Below, piece after piece: positions 1-6,856 of a stretch of 8,122 nt of DNA; the stretch's first letter is position 1; each line of letters opens with the position of its first letter. Under the pieces are notes generated by a model. It did not search any database, was not told where the DNA came from, and was given only the letters and a program-made list of their open reading frames with translations. Origin of the DNA: Ardenticatenales bacterium. GTDB taxonomy: Bacteria > Chloroflexota > Anaerolineae > Promineifilales > UBA4811. The position numbers and the translations under genes were made by a program. Where the stretch lies: positions 1-8,122 of the forward strand of contig DAOUVM010000098.1 of assembly GCA_030667645.1 (NCBI GenBank), written 5' to 3'.

Positions 1-636
1 ATCCTGGGAACGATCAACCTGCTCGAATGCTGTCGGCATTCCAGAGTGAGCCAATTCGTATTCGCCTCGTCGGCCGCCGTTTACGGAAACCCGGAGCGCA
101 TCCCCATTCCGGAGACAGCCGCCACCCGGCCGCTATCCCCCTATGGCTTGACCAAGCTGACGGCCGAGAACTATCTGCGACTCTACCGCGACCTTTACGG
201 GCTGCAGACGGTCGCACTGCGCTACGCCAACATCTACGGCCCGCGGCAGGACGCGCTGGGTGAAGCGGGGGTGGTCTGTCTTTTTATCACCAAGATTTTC
301 AATGGGGAGCAGCCGCTCATTCACGGGGATGGCCTTCAGACGCGCGATTTCGTGTACGTGGAGGACATAGCCCGGGCCAACTTGCTGGCATTGGGGCCAG
401 ACATCCCGGCTGGGGTATACAATGCCGGCGGCGGCACCGCGTCCACCATTGTCGAACTGTTCGACCTGATCAGCGACGGCCGCGCTCCCCGCGTACACGC
501 CGACCCCCGGCCGGGCGACATCCGGGATTCAGTGTTGGAGGTGAGCATGGCCCGGCGCGCCCTGGACTGGCAGGTGACGATCCCGCTAGCCGACGGGATA
601 CAGCGAACCTGGGAGCACTTTTCAGCCGTCGGATGA
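1..636 (+). CDS. NAD-dependent sugar epimerase/dehydratase, GalE-like (5' end missing)
   Basis: This is the C-terminal 211 residues of an extended short-chain dehydrogenase of the UDP-glucose 4-epimerase type. The frame is open from base 1, so the start codon and the N-terminal Rossmann glycine motif lie outside the window. The visible part opens with the family stretch GTINLLE, followed by FASSAAVYG (about residues 21-29), which carries the active-site Ser region. The catalytic Tyr-x-x-x-Lys pair is Y48/K52 in SPYGLTKLTAENY. The RYANIYGPRQ segment and the RDFVYVEDIA segment are typical of the substrate-binding part of the family. Such enzymes act in the cytoplasm on nucleotide sugars for envelope polysaccharide or glycan synthesis. 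The exact sugar cannot be told from this fragment. Its last 15 bases overlap the 3' end of the convergent transporter gene. The family call is firm; the substrate is unknown. Confidence 0.92.
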   Translation: MLGTINLLECCRHSRVSQFVFASSAAVYGNPERIPIPETAATRPLSPYGLTKLTAENYLRLYRDLYGLQTVALRYANIYGPRQDALGEAGVVCLFITKIFNGEQPLIHGDGLQTRDFVYVEDIARANLLALGPDIPAGVYNAGGGTASTIVELFDLISDGRAPRVHADPRPGDIRDSVLEVSMARRALDWQVTIPLADGIQRTWEHFSAVG

Positions 637-1842
637 GCCTGAAGAACGGGCAGGCAGAAAAAAGACGGCCGGCACCGCACACAAGGACAACAGAGCGCTC
701 CAAAAAAAGGCCGCGCGCAGGCCGACCTGGTCCCCCATCCACCCCAGCAGCAGCGCACCCAAGGCGCTTATCGCAAAGCTGATCCCCATGTAGAGGCCGT
801 TGGCGGTTGCCGGATGATCCCGCCCCTGCTCCTGGACCATTGCCATGATCACCGGCGTCGTGGAAATCGTGGCAAAACCGGTCAACCCCAGAACCAGGAG
901 CTGAGCCACGACCCCACCCCCGCGCACCTCGATCGCCAGGAAAAGCAGCAGCAGCAGCGGCCCGCCGAGAATGGCTGGCAGGAGCACTTTGCGCCGGTCA
1001 ACTCGATCACTAAGGGTGCCGGCCGCCAGAGCGCCCAGCGCGCCGGCGAACTCGACCACCGCCAGCGCCGTTCCACCAGCCCAAAGGCTCTGCCCGGAAC
1101 CGGTCACAAACGTGGGCAGAAAGGTGCTCAATGCCACCTGCATCAGGGAGCGAAAAAGCATGATCACTGCAAGAGGGATCATCAAGCGGCGGAGCGCCCG
1201 CCAGGTTTCACCCAGCGGCGCTGTGCGCGAGCGGGAATGCAAGGGGAGGGGAATCCTCTTGAATCGGACATACAGTACCACAGAGGTCAGGATTCCAAGC
1301 AACATCACCGGGTAGTACCCCTCCAGGGTCAGCCAGGAGACTGCCGCAACAGCAAAGAGGGGGCCTATCATCCGCGCCAATTCGCCCCCGGTCATCCACA
1401 GGCTCATGCCCGTCCCTGTCCGCCGGCCGGAGGCGTGTGAGACAATCACCGGTCCCGGCACGTGGAGGGCGGCCGAACTCAGGCCCGCCGCCAGCAGCAG
1501 GAGGGCCAGTATCGCATAGCTGGGAGCCATCCCGATCAGGCTCATGGCGATGGCGGAACCGGCCGGCGCCAGGATCACTAGCAGGCGCAGATCGATGCGG
1601 TCGGCCCACAGACCGATCAGGGGATGCAAGAGAGAGGGAATGCGGAGATAGACGGTGAGCGATCCGGCGAGCGTCAACGAGAGACTCAGCTTGTCAATGA
1701 TCAGCGGAAGCAGGGGGTTGAGGAACGCGCTATAGGTATCGTGCACGAGGTGAGCGCCGGCAACGGTCAGAACTTGGCGGCTGTCAAAGCCGTTCCCCTG
1801 GGCTTGGTCGGAGCGCGCTGCGGGCAGAGTGCCAGTCGTCAT
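622..1842 (-). CDS. MFS transporter, fosmidomycin-resistance (Fsr)-like
   Basis: This 406-residue protein is strongly hydrophobic through most of its length and fits the 12-helix major facilitator fold. The first helix carries an H-x-x-x-D pattern (HLVHD, residues 31-35) followed by PLLPLIID, as in Fsr-type transporters. The loop after helix 2 has a motif-A-like GLWADRIDLR (77-86), and the second half repeats it as GTLSDRVDRRK (275-285), as expected for the duplicated halves. GGELARMIGPL (152-162) matches the fifth-helix region of the Fsr group. Family members export small molecules using the proton gradient; fosmidomycin resistance is the best-known phenotype, but the substrate here cannot be predicted. 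The ATG at 1842 is preceded by AGAAAGGA about 12 bases upstream and GGAAG 3 bases upstream, neither ideally spaced. The gene is divergent from the response regulator gene, which could be its regulator, but nothing in the sequence proves that. Confidence 0.88.
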   Translation of the reverse strand: MTTGTLPAARSDQAQGNGFDSRQVLTVAGAHLVHDTYSAFLNPLLPLIIDKLSLSLTLAGSLTVYLRIPSLLHPLIGLWADRIDLRLLVILAPAGSAIAMSLIGMAPSYAILALLLLAAGLSSAALHVPGPVIVSHASGRRTGTGMSLWMTGGELARMIGPLFAVAAVSWLTLEGYYPVMLLGILTSVVLYVRFKRIPLPLHSRSRTAPLGETWRALRRLMIPLAVIMLFRSLMQVALSTFLPTFVTGSGQSLWAGGTALAVVEFAGALGALAAGTLSDRVDRRKVLLPAILGGPLLLLLFLAIEVRGGGVVAQLLVLGLTGFATISTTPVIMAMVQEQGRDHPATANGLYMGISFAISALGALLLGWMGDQVGLRAAFFWSALLSLCAVPAVFFLPARSSGSSDG

Positions 1843-1896
1843 GATCTTCCGGGATCCTTTCTCCCGCGAGCCATCGGTGACTGAAAGCGAGAGAGG

Positions 1897-1924
1897 ATTC
1901 TACCAGAATCGGCCGCGAGCACAA
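1897..1924 (-). promoter_or_regulatory. Candidate sigma-70 promoter for the MFS transporter
   Basis: On the minus strand there is TTGTGC (1924-1919), a 16-base spacer, and TAGAAT (1902-1897). The -10 box is preceded by TGG, giving an extended -10 form (TGnTAGAAT). It lies about 55 bases upstream of the transporter ATG. The -10 is close to consensus and the -35 is only partial. This was found by eye, with no measured start site. Confidence 0.45.
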
Positions 1925-2017
1925 TGAGAGCGGCCGGTGGGTGGAAATGGCATTCCGACCTACGTCTGACTCGATGGCGAACACGCCACTGAAGAGCGGG
2001 ATCGCGTGTCCTGTCAA

Positions 2018-2025
2018 GTGATCAC
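2018..2025. promoter_or_regulatory. Short palindrome GTGATCAC, possible operator
   Basis: This is a perfect 8-base palindrome in the divergent spacer between the transporter and the response regulator. It ends 19 bases upstream of the candidate -35 box of the regulator gene. Its position would suit an activator site. An 8-base palindrome can easily arise by chance, so the call is weak. Confidence 0.2.
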
Positions 2026-2044
2026 GTTACCGCACAAGAGATCG

Positions 2045-2073
2045 TTGACCTGGATGCCACACCGTGCTACACT
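2045..2073 (+). promoter_or_regulatory. Candidate sigma-70 promoter for the response regulator
   Basis: TTGACC (2045-2050) and TACACT (2068-2073) are separated by exactly 17 bases, which is close to the bacterial housekeeping consensus. The start of transcription would fall near 2080, giving a leader of about 35 bases before the ATG at 2116. The intact promoter suggests that the gene downstream was functional until recently, despite its stop codon. Confidence 0.6.
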
Positions 2074-2104
2074 ATCCCTGTCGAACAACAATCATCACCT
2101 GCGC

Positions 2105-2109
2105 GAGGG
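2105..2109 (+). promoter_or_regulatory. Ribosome binding site of the response regulator
   Basis: GAGGG lies 6 bases before the ATG at 2116. It supports 2116 as the true original start, upstream of the internal stop codon, rather than the later GTG/ATG codons at 2266-2274, which have no good ribosome binding site. Confidence 0.6.
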
Positions 2110-2115
2110 CCCACC

Positions 2116-2766
2116 ATGGCAGTTCGAGTTGTTCTGGCCGACGATCATCAGATCTTCCGCGATGCACTGGGCAAGACCTTGGATGAGAACGGCGTTGACC
2201 TGGTCGGAGGGACGGGCAACGGCCGTGAGGCGGTCAAGATGGCAAAGTAACTCGCGCCGGATATCGTGGTGATGGACGTTCACATGCCCCTGCTGAACGG
2301 GATTGAGGCTACCCGCCAGATCCGCTCCAAAGCCCCCGGAACCCGGGTCATCGTGCTTTCGATGTTCACAGATCAAGAGCACATAGTCGAGGCGTTGCGG
2401 GCCGGCGCGCACGGCTATGTGATCAAGCAGTCGGCTCTGGAAGAGTTGCTGATGGCCATCAATGCAGTACATGAGGATCACTTTTATCTGAGCCCTGTGG
2501 TCCTGGCGCCGGTAGTCGAGGGCTACCTGGAATGGGTGGAGGGCCATGCACTGCCCACGCTGCACAACCTGACCAAACGGGAACGAGAGGTGCTGCAACT
2601 GATTGCCGAAGGGATGAACACCCAGGAAGCCGCTGACGAGCTAGAATTGGGAGTGAGGACCATCGAATCCCATCGATCCAGCTTGATGGAAAAGCTGGGC
2701 CTCAGCAACGTAGTCGAACTGGTACACCTTGCCTTCCAGCTCGGTATCGTCCGGACGGAGAGCTGA
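2116..2766 (+). pseudogene. NarL/FixJ-type response regulator interrupted by an in-frame TAA
   Basis: Read from the ATG at 2116, this is a 216-codon response regulator of normal family length, broken only by TAA at codon 45 (2248-2250). The receiver domain shows the acidic pair D9-D10 (VVLADDHQIF), the phosphoacceptor D54 (VVMDVHMP), S82 (VIVLSMF) and K104 (GYVIKQ). A LuxR-type helix-turn-helix follows at about residues 152-212, with LTKREREVLQLIAEG, the recognition segment RTIESHRSSLMEKL and LGLSNVVELV. The family normally has Gln, Glu or Lys near position 45, so a CAA-to-TAA change is the simplest explanation. All other motifs and the frame are intact, which points to a very recent mutation, an individual variant or a sequencing error. 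The 3' part (from GTG 2266 or ATG 2272) could yield a fragment with the DNA-binding domain but without the D9-D10 pocket. No histidine kinase gene lies next to it, so it looks like an orphan regulator. Confidence 0.85.
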
Positions 2767-2768
2767 TT

Positions 2769-2792
2769 CCCCGCAGTGTCACCCGCTGGGGG
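2769..2792 (+). terminator. Imperfect hairpin just after the response regulator
   Basis: CCCC (2769-2772) and CAG (2774-2776) pair with CTG (2786-2788) and GGGG (2789-2792), leaving one bulged G and a 9-base loop. The hairpin begins 2 bases after the stop codon, where a terminator would be expected. No T-run follows it on either strand, so it is not a standard intrinsic terminator. Confidence 0.3.
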
Positions 2793-2967
2793 CAGCAACC
2801 CTAACGCCCAATCCAGGTGACTGGCGGCTGTGATAGAGCAGCCAGTTGGACATGGCGATCCCAGAGCTCCATGGAGTGGCGGCCGGCGGTCGTACCAGAT
2901 CGGTGCGACTGTCCGGCTCGGATGCTCTCAGGTGCAGGGCCGGGGATCGACGTTGCGGGGGGTGGTA
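2793..2967. other. Convergent intergenic spacer
   Basis: These bases separate the 3' ends of the response regulator and the radical SAM gene. No reading frame here resembles a protein family, and no T-tailed hairpin is visible. A small stem, GGCTG/CAGCC with an 8-base loop at about 2822-2839, is the only local structure. Confidence 0.5.
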
Positions 2968-4719
2968 TCAGGTACGGCCGGCGATCCGGCGCTTGATCGC
3001 TGCCCAACCATCTGCCAGGACCACTTGGGAAATCGACAGCGGCCGGATCGGTATCCCCCGAGTTGGAATATCCAGCTCTTTCTTTTCGCAGACGGTTGAT
3101 TCGTTCGCCTGATCAATCTGCGGCTTGAGGGCCATCATCCGGGCATCAAGCTCCTCCGGAGGGGTAGACTCGACCAGATCGTCGATCTGCGCCATCAGGC
3201 TGATGGCGCACTTTATCCGCTCCTCGGTCTGCTCGGCCTCGTCACGCTTGGTGAGCCCATACTCTGCCTTGAGTCGGTTCAGGCGCAGGCCCGCCTGGTA
3301 GGTAGCGGCCGCAATCTCGTCCCGGCTCATCCAGCGGGTCTCATAATTCAAGACATGCTTCCAGGTCGGCCGCAACAACGCGCGAGCGTGGGCAGCAAGC
3401 GTACGGTCCCGCACGCGATAGCCGAACTGCTCCGACCGCTCGTAGCCCAAACTTCCGGGGTCCAGGAAAGGGGCCATGGGCGATATAAAGGGCCACAGGC
3501 GCTGATCGCCATCGTTCCGGCGCAGCAGTTCGCCACAATAGTCGATCGTCTCCATCACCGACCGATAGTCCTGCCCGGGCAAGCCGATCATGAAAAAGAC
3601 ATCCAACCGTTGGCAGCCAACGTCGAGAGCCGCCTGCATTGTCTTTTCCATACTCCGGCCAGGGTACGGCTTGCCAGTCAGTTCCCGTACTTGCGGATCG
3701 TGCGATTCCAGAGACACTTCCAGCACAAAGTTGGGCAGTGCGGCGGCGACCTCTTCCAGAAAGGCACGCGGCGCCGGAGTAAAGAGCTCAACGATCACCT
3801 CGCCCCGGTAGCCCTGAACGGCGCGCAGAAAGCGCCGCGCATACTCTATTCCTGCCTGGCGGATGTCGCCCAGCAGAAAAATGGGACCGCGATAGAGCCG
3901 GCCGATGCTCCTGACGTCACTGGCCAGATCCTCAGGCGCTCGGAACGCCGGCCGCTCCCGACCGGTGATCATCTGGGAGGCAAAGGCGGACCCGCCGCAG
4001 AAGGTACAATTGTGGACACAACCCCGGCACGACAAGGCGGCCGTGATCGGATAGCTCATCCACTTGGCAAAAGGGAGATAGCCGGCAAGGTCACGGTATC
4101 GGGCCACTGACTTTATCACGTGCCGGTAGTTGAGCATCACATGATCCAGGTTATCCGGCACGTAGGTCTGGGAATTGACGTGGAGAGTCCCGCTGCCATC
4201 GCGCCAGGTGAGATTCGGGACCCTGATCGGCTCCCGACCCGAGGCGATGGCGTCCATCAGGCGGCGCAACGGCTCCTCGGTCGAATCGCCGCGCAGCACA
4301 TAGTCGACCTGCGGGAAATCACGGATGATCTCCTGGTGAAAGTAGGAAGCGGAAAAACCACCCAGCAGAACAGGCACGTCAGGGTGAGTCTTTTTGAGCA
4401 ACCCGGCAATCTCCAGCGCGCCGTGGGCATGGGCGAGCCAGTGCAGGTCGATGCCAAAGACCAGCGGGCTGGGCAGCGAGGCCAGCAGCTTCTCTACGTC
4501 AAACCGCCGGCTCTGAACCATGCGGACCGCGAGATTGATGATGCGGGTCCGGTAGCCAAATCGTTCCAGGAACTCTGCCAGGGTGGTGAGCCCGATGGGG
4601 TACATCTCAAAGACCGGCGTAGATGGCACCAGGTCGCTGATCGGGCCCCACAGGGTAGCGCGCTGCCGGAAGTCATACACGGCCGGCGCGTGCAGGAGGA
4701 TGATATCAGGGTCAAACAC
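2968..4719 (-). CDS. Cobalamin-binding-domain radical SAM protein
   Basis: This 583-residue protein has an N-terminal B12-binding-type domain (about residues 1-170) with PIGLTTLAEFLERFGY, VPVLLGGFSASYFHQE and VDYVLRGDSTEEPLRRLM. A radical SAM domain follows, with the [4Fe-4S] ligands in CVHNCTFC (C234, C238, C241) and another Cys at 231. The B12-domain histidine motif DxHxxG is absent, as is usual for B12-dependent radical SAM enzymes. About 150 C-terminal residues form a polar extension containing WKHVLNYETRWMSRDEI, which recalls, from memory only, the Ta0216-like subfamily (TIGR04190). Family members use S-adenosylmethionine, often with cobalamin, for methylation or other radical chemistry; the substrate is unknown. 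The start is GTG at 4719 with no clear ribosome binding site, but an in-frame stop 27 bases upstream leaves no earlier choice. It lies 91 bases downstream of the Gre-like gene on the same strand. Confidence 0.88.
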   Translation of the reverse strand: MFDPDIILLHAPAVYDFRQRATLWGPISDLVPSTPVFEMYPIGLTTLAEFLERFGYRTRIINLAVRMVQSRRFDVEKLLASLPSPLVFGIDLHWLAHAHGALEIAGLLKKTHPDVPVLLGGFSASYFHQEIIRDFPQVDYVLRGDSTEEPLRRLMDAIASGREPIRVPNLTWRDGSGTLHVNSQTYVPDNLDHVMLNYRHVIKSVARYRDLAGYLPFAKWMSYPITAALSCRGCVHNCTFCGGSAFASQMITGRERPAFRAPEDLASDVRSIGRLYRGPIFLLGDIRQAGIEYARRFLRAVQGYRGEVIVELFTPAPRAFLEEVAAALPNFVLEVSLESHDPQVRELTGKPYPGRSMEKTMQAALDVGCQRLDVFFMIGLPGQDYRSVMETIDYCGELLRRNDGDQRLWPFISPMAPFLDPGSLGYERSEQFGYRVRDRTLAAHARALLRPTWKHVLNYETRWMSRDEIAAATYQAGLRLNRLKAEYGLTKRDEAEQTEERIKCAISLMAQIDDLVESTPPEELDARMMALKPQIDQANESTVCEKKELDIPTRGIPIRPLSISQVVLADGWAAIKRRIAGRT

Positions 4720-4756
4720 GGAGCGAGACGGCTTGGACGAGAGTGGTCAAGAAACT

Positions 4757-4770
4757 ACTCCGGCCGGAGT
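4757..4770. repeat. 14-base perfect palindrome, possible operator or weak terminator
   Basis: ACTCCGGCCGGAGT is a perfect inverted repeat in the 91-base gap between the Gre-like gene and the radical SAM gene. With one unpaired base the arms extend by AAC/GTT. As minus-strand RNA it can fold into a stem with a GGCC loop, followed by the U-rich UUUCUU. That could partly terminate or attenuate transcription before the radical SAM gene. It could equally be a binding site for a dimeric regulator. Confidence 0.4.
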
Positions 4771-4810
4771 GTTGGATAGGGCCATCGATCCGATGCCACG
4801 GCCCAAGCCT

Positions 4811-5650
4811 TCAGCCAATGCCCGCAATGCGGAACGTTGCAGAGCCATCGGGGGTTTCGATCTCCACCTGGTCACCGATCTCTCGCCCCATCAGCGCCTG
4901 TCCCAGGGGAGATGCGTGGGAGATACGGCCGCTCGACGGATCGGCCTCGACCGGGCTCACAATGCGATAGCTCTCCGGATCGAAACCCTGCTCTACAACC
5001 GTTACCCGGCTGCCGATTTGTACGGCATCCGCAGTGTCGGGCTCGTGCAGGGGTTCGCTCGTAGCCAACAGCTCCTCCAGGACGCGAATGCGCTCACTGG
5101 TGAGGGAAAGCTCCGAGCGCAGCTCCTCGACTTCGGTGATATACTCGTCCCGATAACCCTCCGACAAAGCATCAGCCAACCACGCAGTCACAGTGGGCAG
5201 GCGGTCTGTCTTTAGGCGGTCCAGCTCCAGGCGCAGCTTTTCCCATCCCTCACGGGTCAGATAGGTCACATTGTTCGCGCCGCCGGAGCTTGGCCCCTTG
5301 GTGGGCCTGGATCGTGCGCCCGCGGCCCGCACAACTGCCAAATAGCGAGGGAGCGGCCCGGACCAACCCTCCTCACCGTCCAGTTCGCCGTCGGCCGCCT
5401 CTTCCAAGGCTTCAGCCGTTTCGAGGTCCAGGGGCTCGTCCTGTTCAGGCTCCGTCCAGGCCGCCCTTGCCTGAGGTACTAGCTCCGTCCACACAGGAGC
5501 AGAGCCATTCACCTGAACCTGGACCGAACACTTGGGACAGGCAAGAACGTCTCCATCGTTTTTACCCTCCTCTATCGAGATGTCATGCCCGCAATCTGGG
5601 CACTGGACCGTTTTCCGATCGTCGTCGTTGGTAATGACCTCTGTCTTCAT
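4811..5650 (-). CDS. GreA/GreB-type protein with N-terminal LysW-like zinc ribbon
   Basis: This 279-residue protein is far longer than ordinary GreA (about 158 residues). Residues 15-46 form a zinc ribbon with CPDC (C17, C20) and CPKC (C38, C41), resembling the LysW/AspW carrier fold. An acidic linker (about 66-98) ends in DGEEGWSG. From about residue 127 a Gre module begins: NNVTYLTREGWEKLRLELDRL starts the coiled coil, and the C-terminal FKBP-like domain includes SPLGQALMGREIGDQVEIETP (about 247-267). Canonical Gre factors insert the coiled coil into the RNA polymerase secondary channel and stimulate transcript cleavage through acidic tip residues in GDLxENAEY. Here the tip reads SEGYRDEYITE, so the usual acidic pair is not clearly conserved and cleavage activity is uncertain. 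The ATG at 5650 is preceded directly by GGGGAG and, about 10 bases upstream, by AGGA. The gene starts 15 bases after the DAO-type oxidoreductase gene, which suggests one transcript. Confidence 0.85.
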   Translation of the reverse strand: MKTEVITNDDDRKTVQCPDCGHDISIEEGKNDGDVLACPKCSVQVQVNGSAPVWTELVPQARAAWTEPEQDEPLDLETAEALEEAADGELDGEEGWSGPLPRYLAVVRAAGARSRPTKGPSSGGANNVTYLTREGWEKLRLELDRLKTDRLPTVTAWLADALSEGYRDEYITEVEELRSELSLTSERIRVLEELLATSEPLHEPDTADAVQIGSRVTVVEQGFDPESYRIVSPVEADPSSGRISHASPLGQALMGREIGDQVEIETPDGSATFRIAGIG

Positions 5651-5665
5651 CTCCCCGCCATCCTG

Positions 5666-6823
5666 CTACTTTAGCATCTCCTCACCTTGAAACTGTCTGT
5701 CCGGGCGCAACCCGACTAGTATCTGACGATCACTGTCACTTAGGCTATCCGTCACTAGCCGAACCAAGAGGGGGCCCAAGCCCGGTCCAATCATATACCC
5801 TTGCCCGCACATGCCCACAGCGTGGACAAATCCCTCTACCTGGGGCGCATTGCCCACAATGGGAAACCCATCGGGTGTCATGGGATAGAGGCCGCGCCAC
5901 GTGCGACGGACTCGAAGATTACGCAGCCTGGGCATCAGGTCGACCATTCGCCGGGAGACTTGCGGCAAGAAGACCGAGGTCTCGCGCCGGTCTGTGCCGA
6001 CAATTGGCGACGCAGGGGTGATGCAAAAAAGTACCTGTCCAGTAACGTGCTGATAAAAATAATAGTTGGCCGAGCCATCGGCCGGCCGGATGTCCACGAC
6101 CATCGGCCGCATGAAAGGAGCCACCGGCTCGGTGATACCTGATTCGTGCGAGTCGGGTACAACCGGTACCTCCATTCCTGCCATCCGGCCAACCTCGCTG
6201 GCCCAAGGGCCGGCCGCGTTGATCACCGCGCCGGCATAATGCGTCCCCTTGTCAGTCCTCACGCCCTTGACCCGGCCGCCATCGTAAAGAATACCGGTCA
6301 CGGAGCGGTTGAAATGGAACGTCGCGCCGCGCTCCACCGCACGGTGATAGAACGCCAATGCGGCGAGCATTGGGCTAGCACTCCCATCCTCGGGCGAGAA
6401 CGTGCCGCCGATGAGACCGTTGGGGTTGAGAGCCGGTATCACGTCCAGGAGCGCCTCGCGGTCCATCCAGTCGATGTTGAGCCCGTGATCCTTTTGTACC
6501 TCCAGCAGGTTCTTGAGGGCCCGCTCCTCCTCTTGCTGGTACGCTACAAAGCTGTACCCGCCTGCGATCCACTCGATATCATCCCCAAAGCGCTCCTCCC
6601 AGGTAGAAAAGATCTCGATGCTCTCGAGGCAAATCCGGATCTTGGCCTGATCAGAGTGAGTGGCGCGGATGCCGCCTATGGCGGCCTTGTTCGACCCCTG
6701 TCCCACGCTGGCAAACATATCGATGACCAGCGTTCTCAGGCCGGCCTCTGCAAAAAAGAAACCGGCCGGCGCCCCGACACTCCCGGCGCCGATGATGATG
6801 ACGTCAAAAGTGTTTCTATTCAT
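5666..6823 (-). CDS. DAO-family FAD-dependent oxidoreductase, probable dehydrogenase beta subunit
   Basis: This 385-residue flavoprotein belongs to the D-amino-acid oxidase / sarcosine oxidase beta-like group. The N-terminal dinucleotide fold reads DVIIIGAGSVG (glycines 12, 14, 17) with the acidic D35 at the end of the second strand. VINAAGPWASEVGRMAG (about 200-216) is the conserved FAD-contact segment. The C-terminal RTWRGLYPMTPDGFPIVG (about 307-324) and GMCGQGYMIGPGLG (about 337-350) close the FAD site. Family members oxidise the C-N bond of amino acids or secondary amines such as sarcosine, proline or hydroxyproline. No membrane segment is visible. It begins 33 bases after the upstream iron-sulfur flavoprotein gene on the same strand. 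This matches two-subunit dehydrogenases in which this subunit binds the substrate and the other passes electrons on. The ATG at 6823 has only a poorly spaced GGGG upstream. The substrate is not predictable. Confidence 0.88.
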   Translation of the reverse strand: MNRNTFDVIIIGAGSVGAPAGFFFAEAGLRTLVIDMFASVGQGSNKAAIGGIRATHSDQAKIRICLESIEIFSTWEERFGDDIEWIAGGYSFVAYQQEEERALKNLLEVQKDHGLNIDWMDREALLDVIPALNPNGLIGGTFSPEDGSASPMLAALAFYHRAVERGATFHFNRSVTGILYDGGRVKGVRTDKGTHYAGAVINAAGPWASEVGRMAGMEVPVVPDSHESGITEPVAPFMRPMVVDIRPADGSANYYFYQHVTGQVLFCITPASPIVGTDRRETSVFLPQVSRRMVDLMPRLRNLRVRRTWRGLYPMTPDGFPIVGNAPQVEGFVHAVGMCGQGYMIGPGLGPLLVRLVTDSLSDSDRQILVGLRPDRQFQGEEMLK

Positions 6824-6856
6824 GTCCCCGGCAGCGCCGCGACGCGCGGGCCTCCA

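Noticed and set aside
945..958. Run of CAG repeats
   Set aside because: It lies inside the transporter gene and encodes a leucine stretch in a membrane helix (GPLLLLLF), so it is ordinary coding sequence.
814..1440. Long plus-strand open frame opposite the transporter
   Set aside because: The product is rich in Gln, His, Arg and Pro with no family features. It is the antisense shadow of a clear MFS gene in GC-rich DNA.
2248..2250. Recoding of the internal stop as selenocysteine or pyrrolysine
   Set aside because: The codon is TAA, not TGA or TAG, and nothing in the family calls for a special residue at that position.
2817..2841. Stem GGCTG/CAGCC as a terminator for the radical SAM gene
   Set aside because: The stem has only five pairs, an 8-base loop and no T-run on either strand.
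3355..4110. Long plus-strand open frame opposite the radical SAM gene
   Set aside because: It has no recognisable motifs and is explained by the codon bias of the minus-strand gene.
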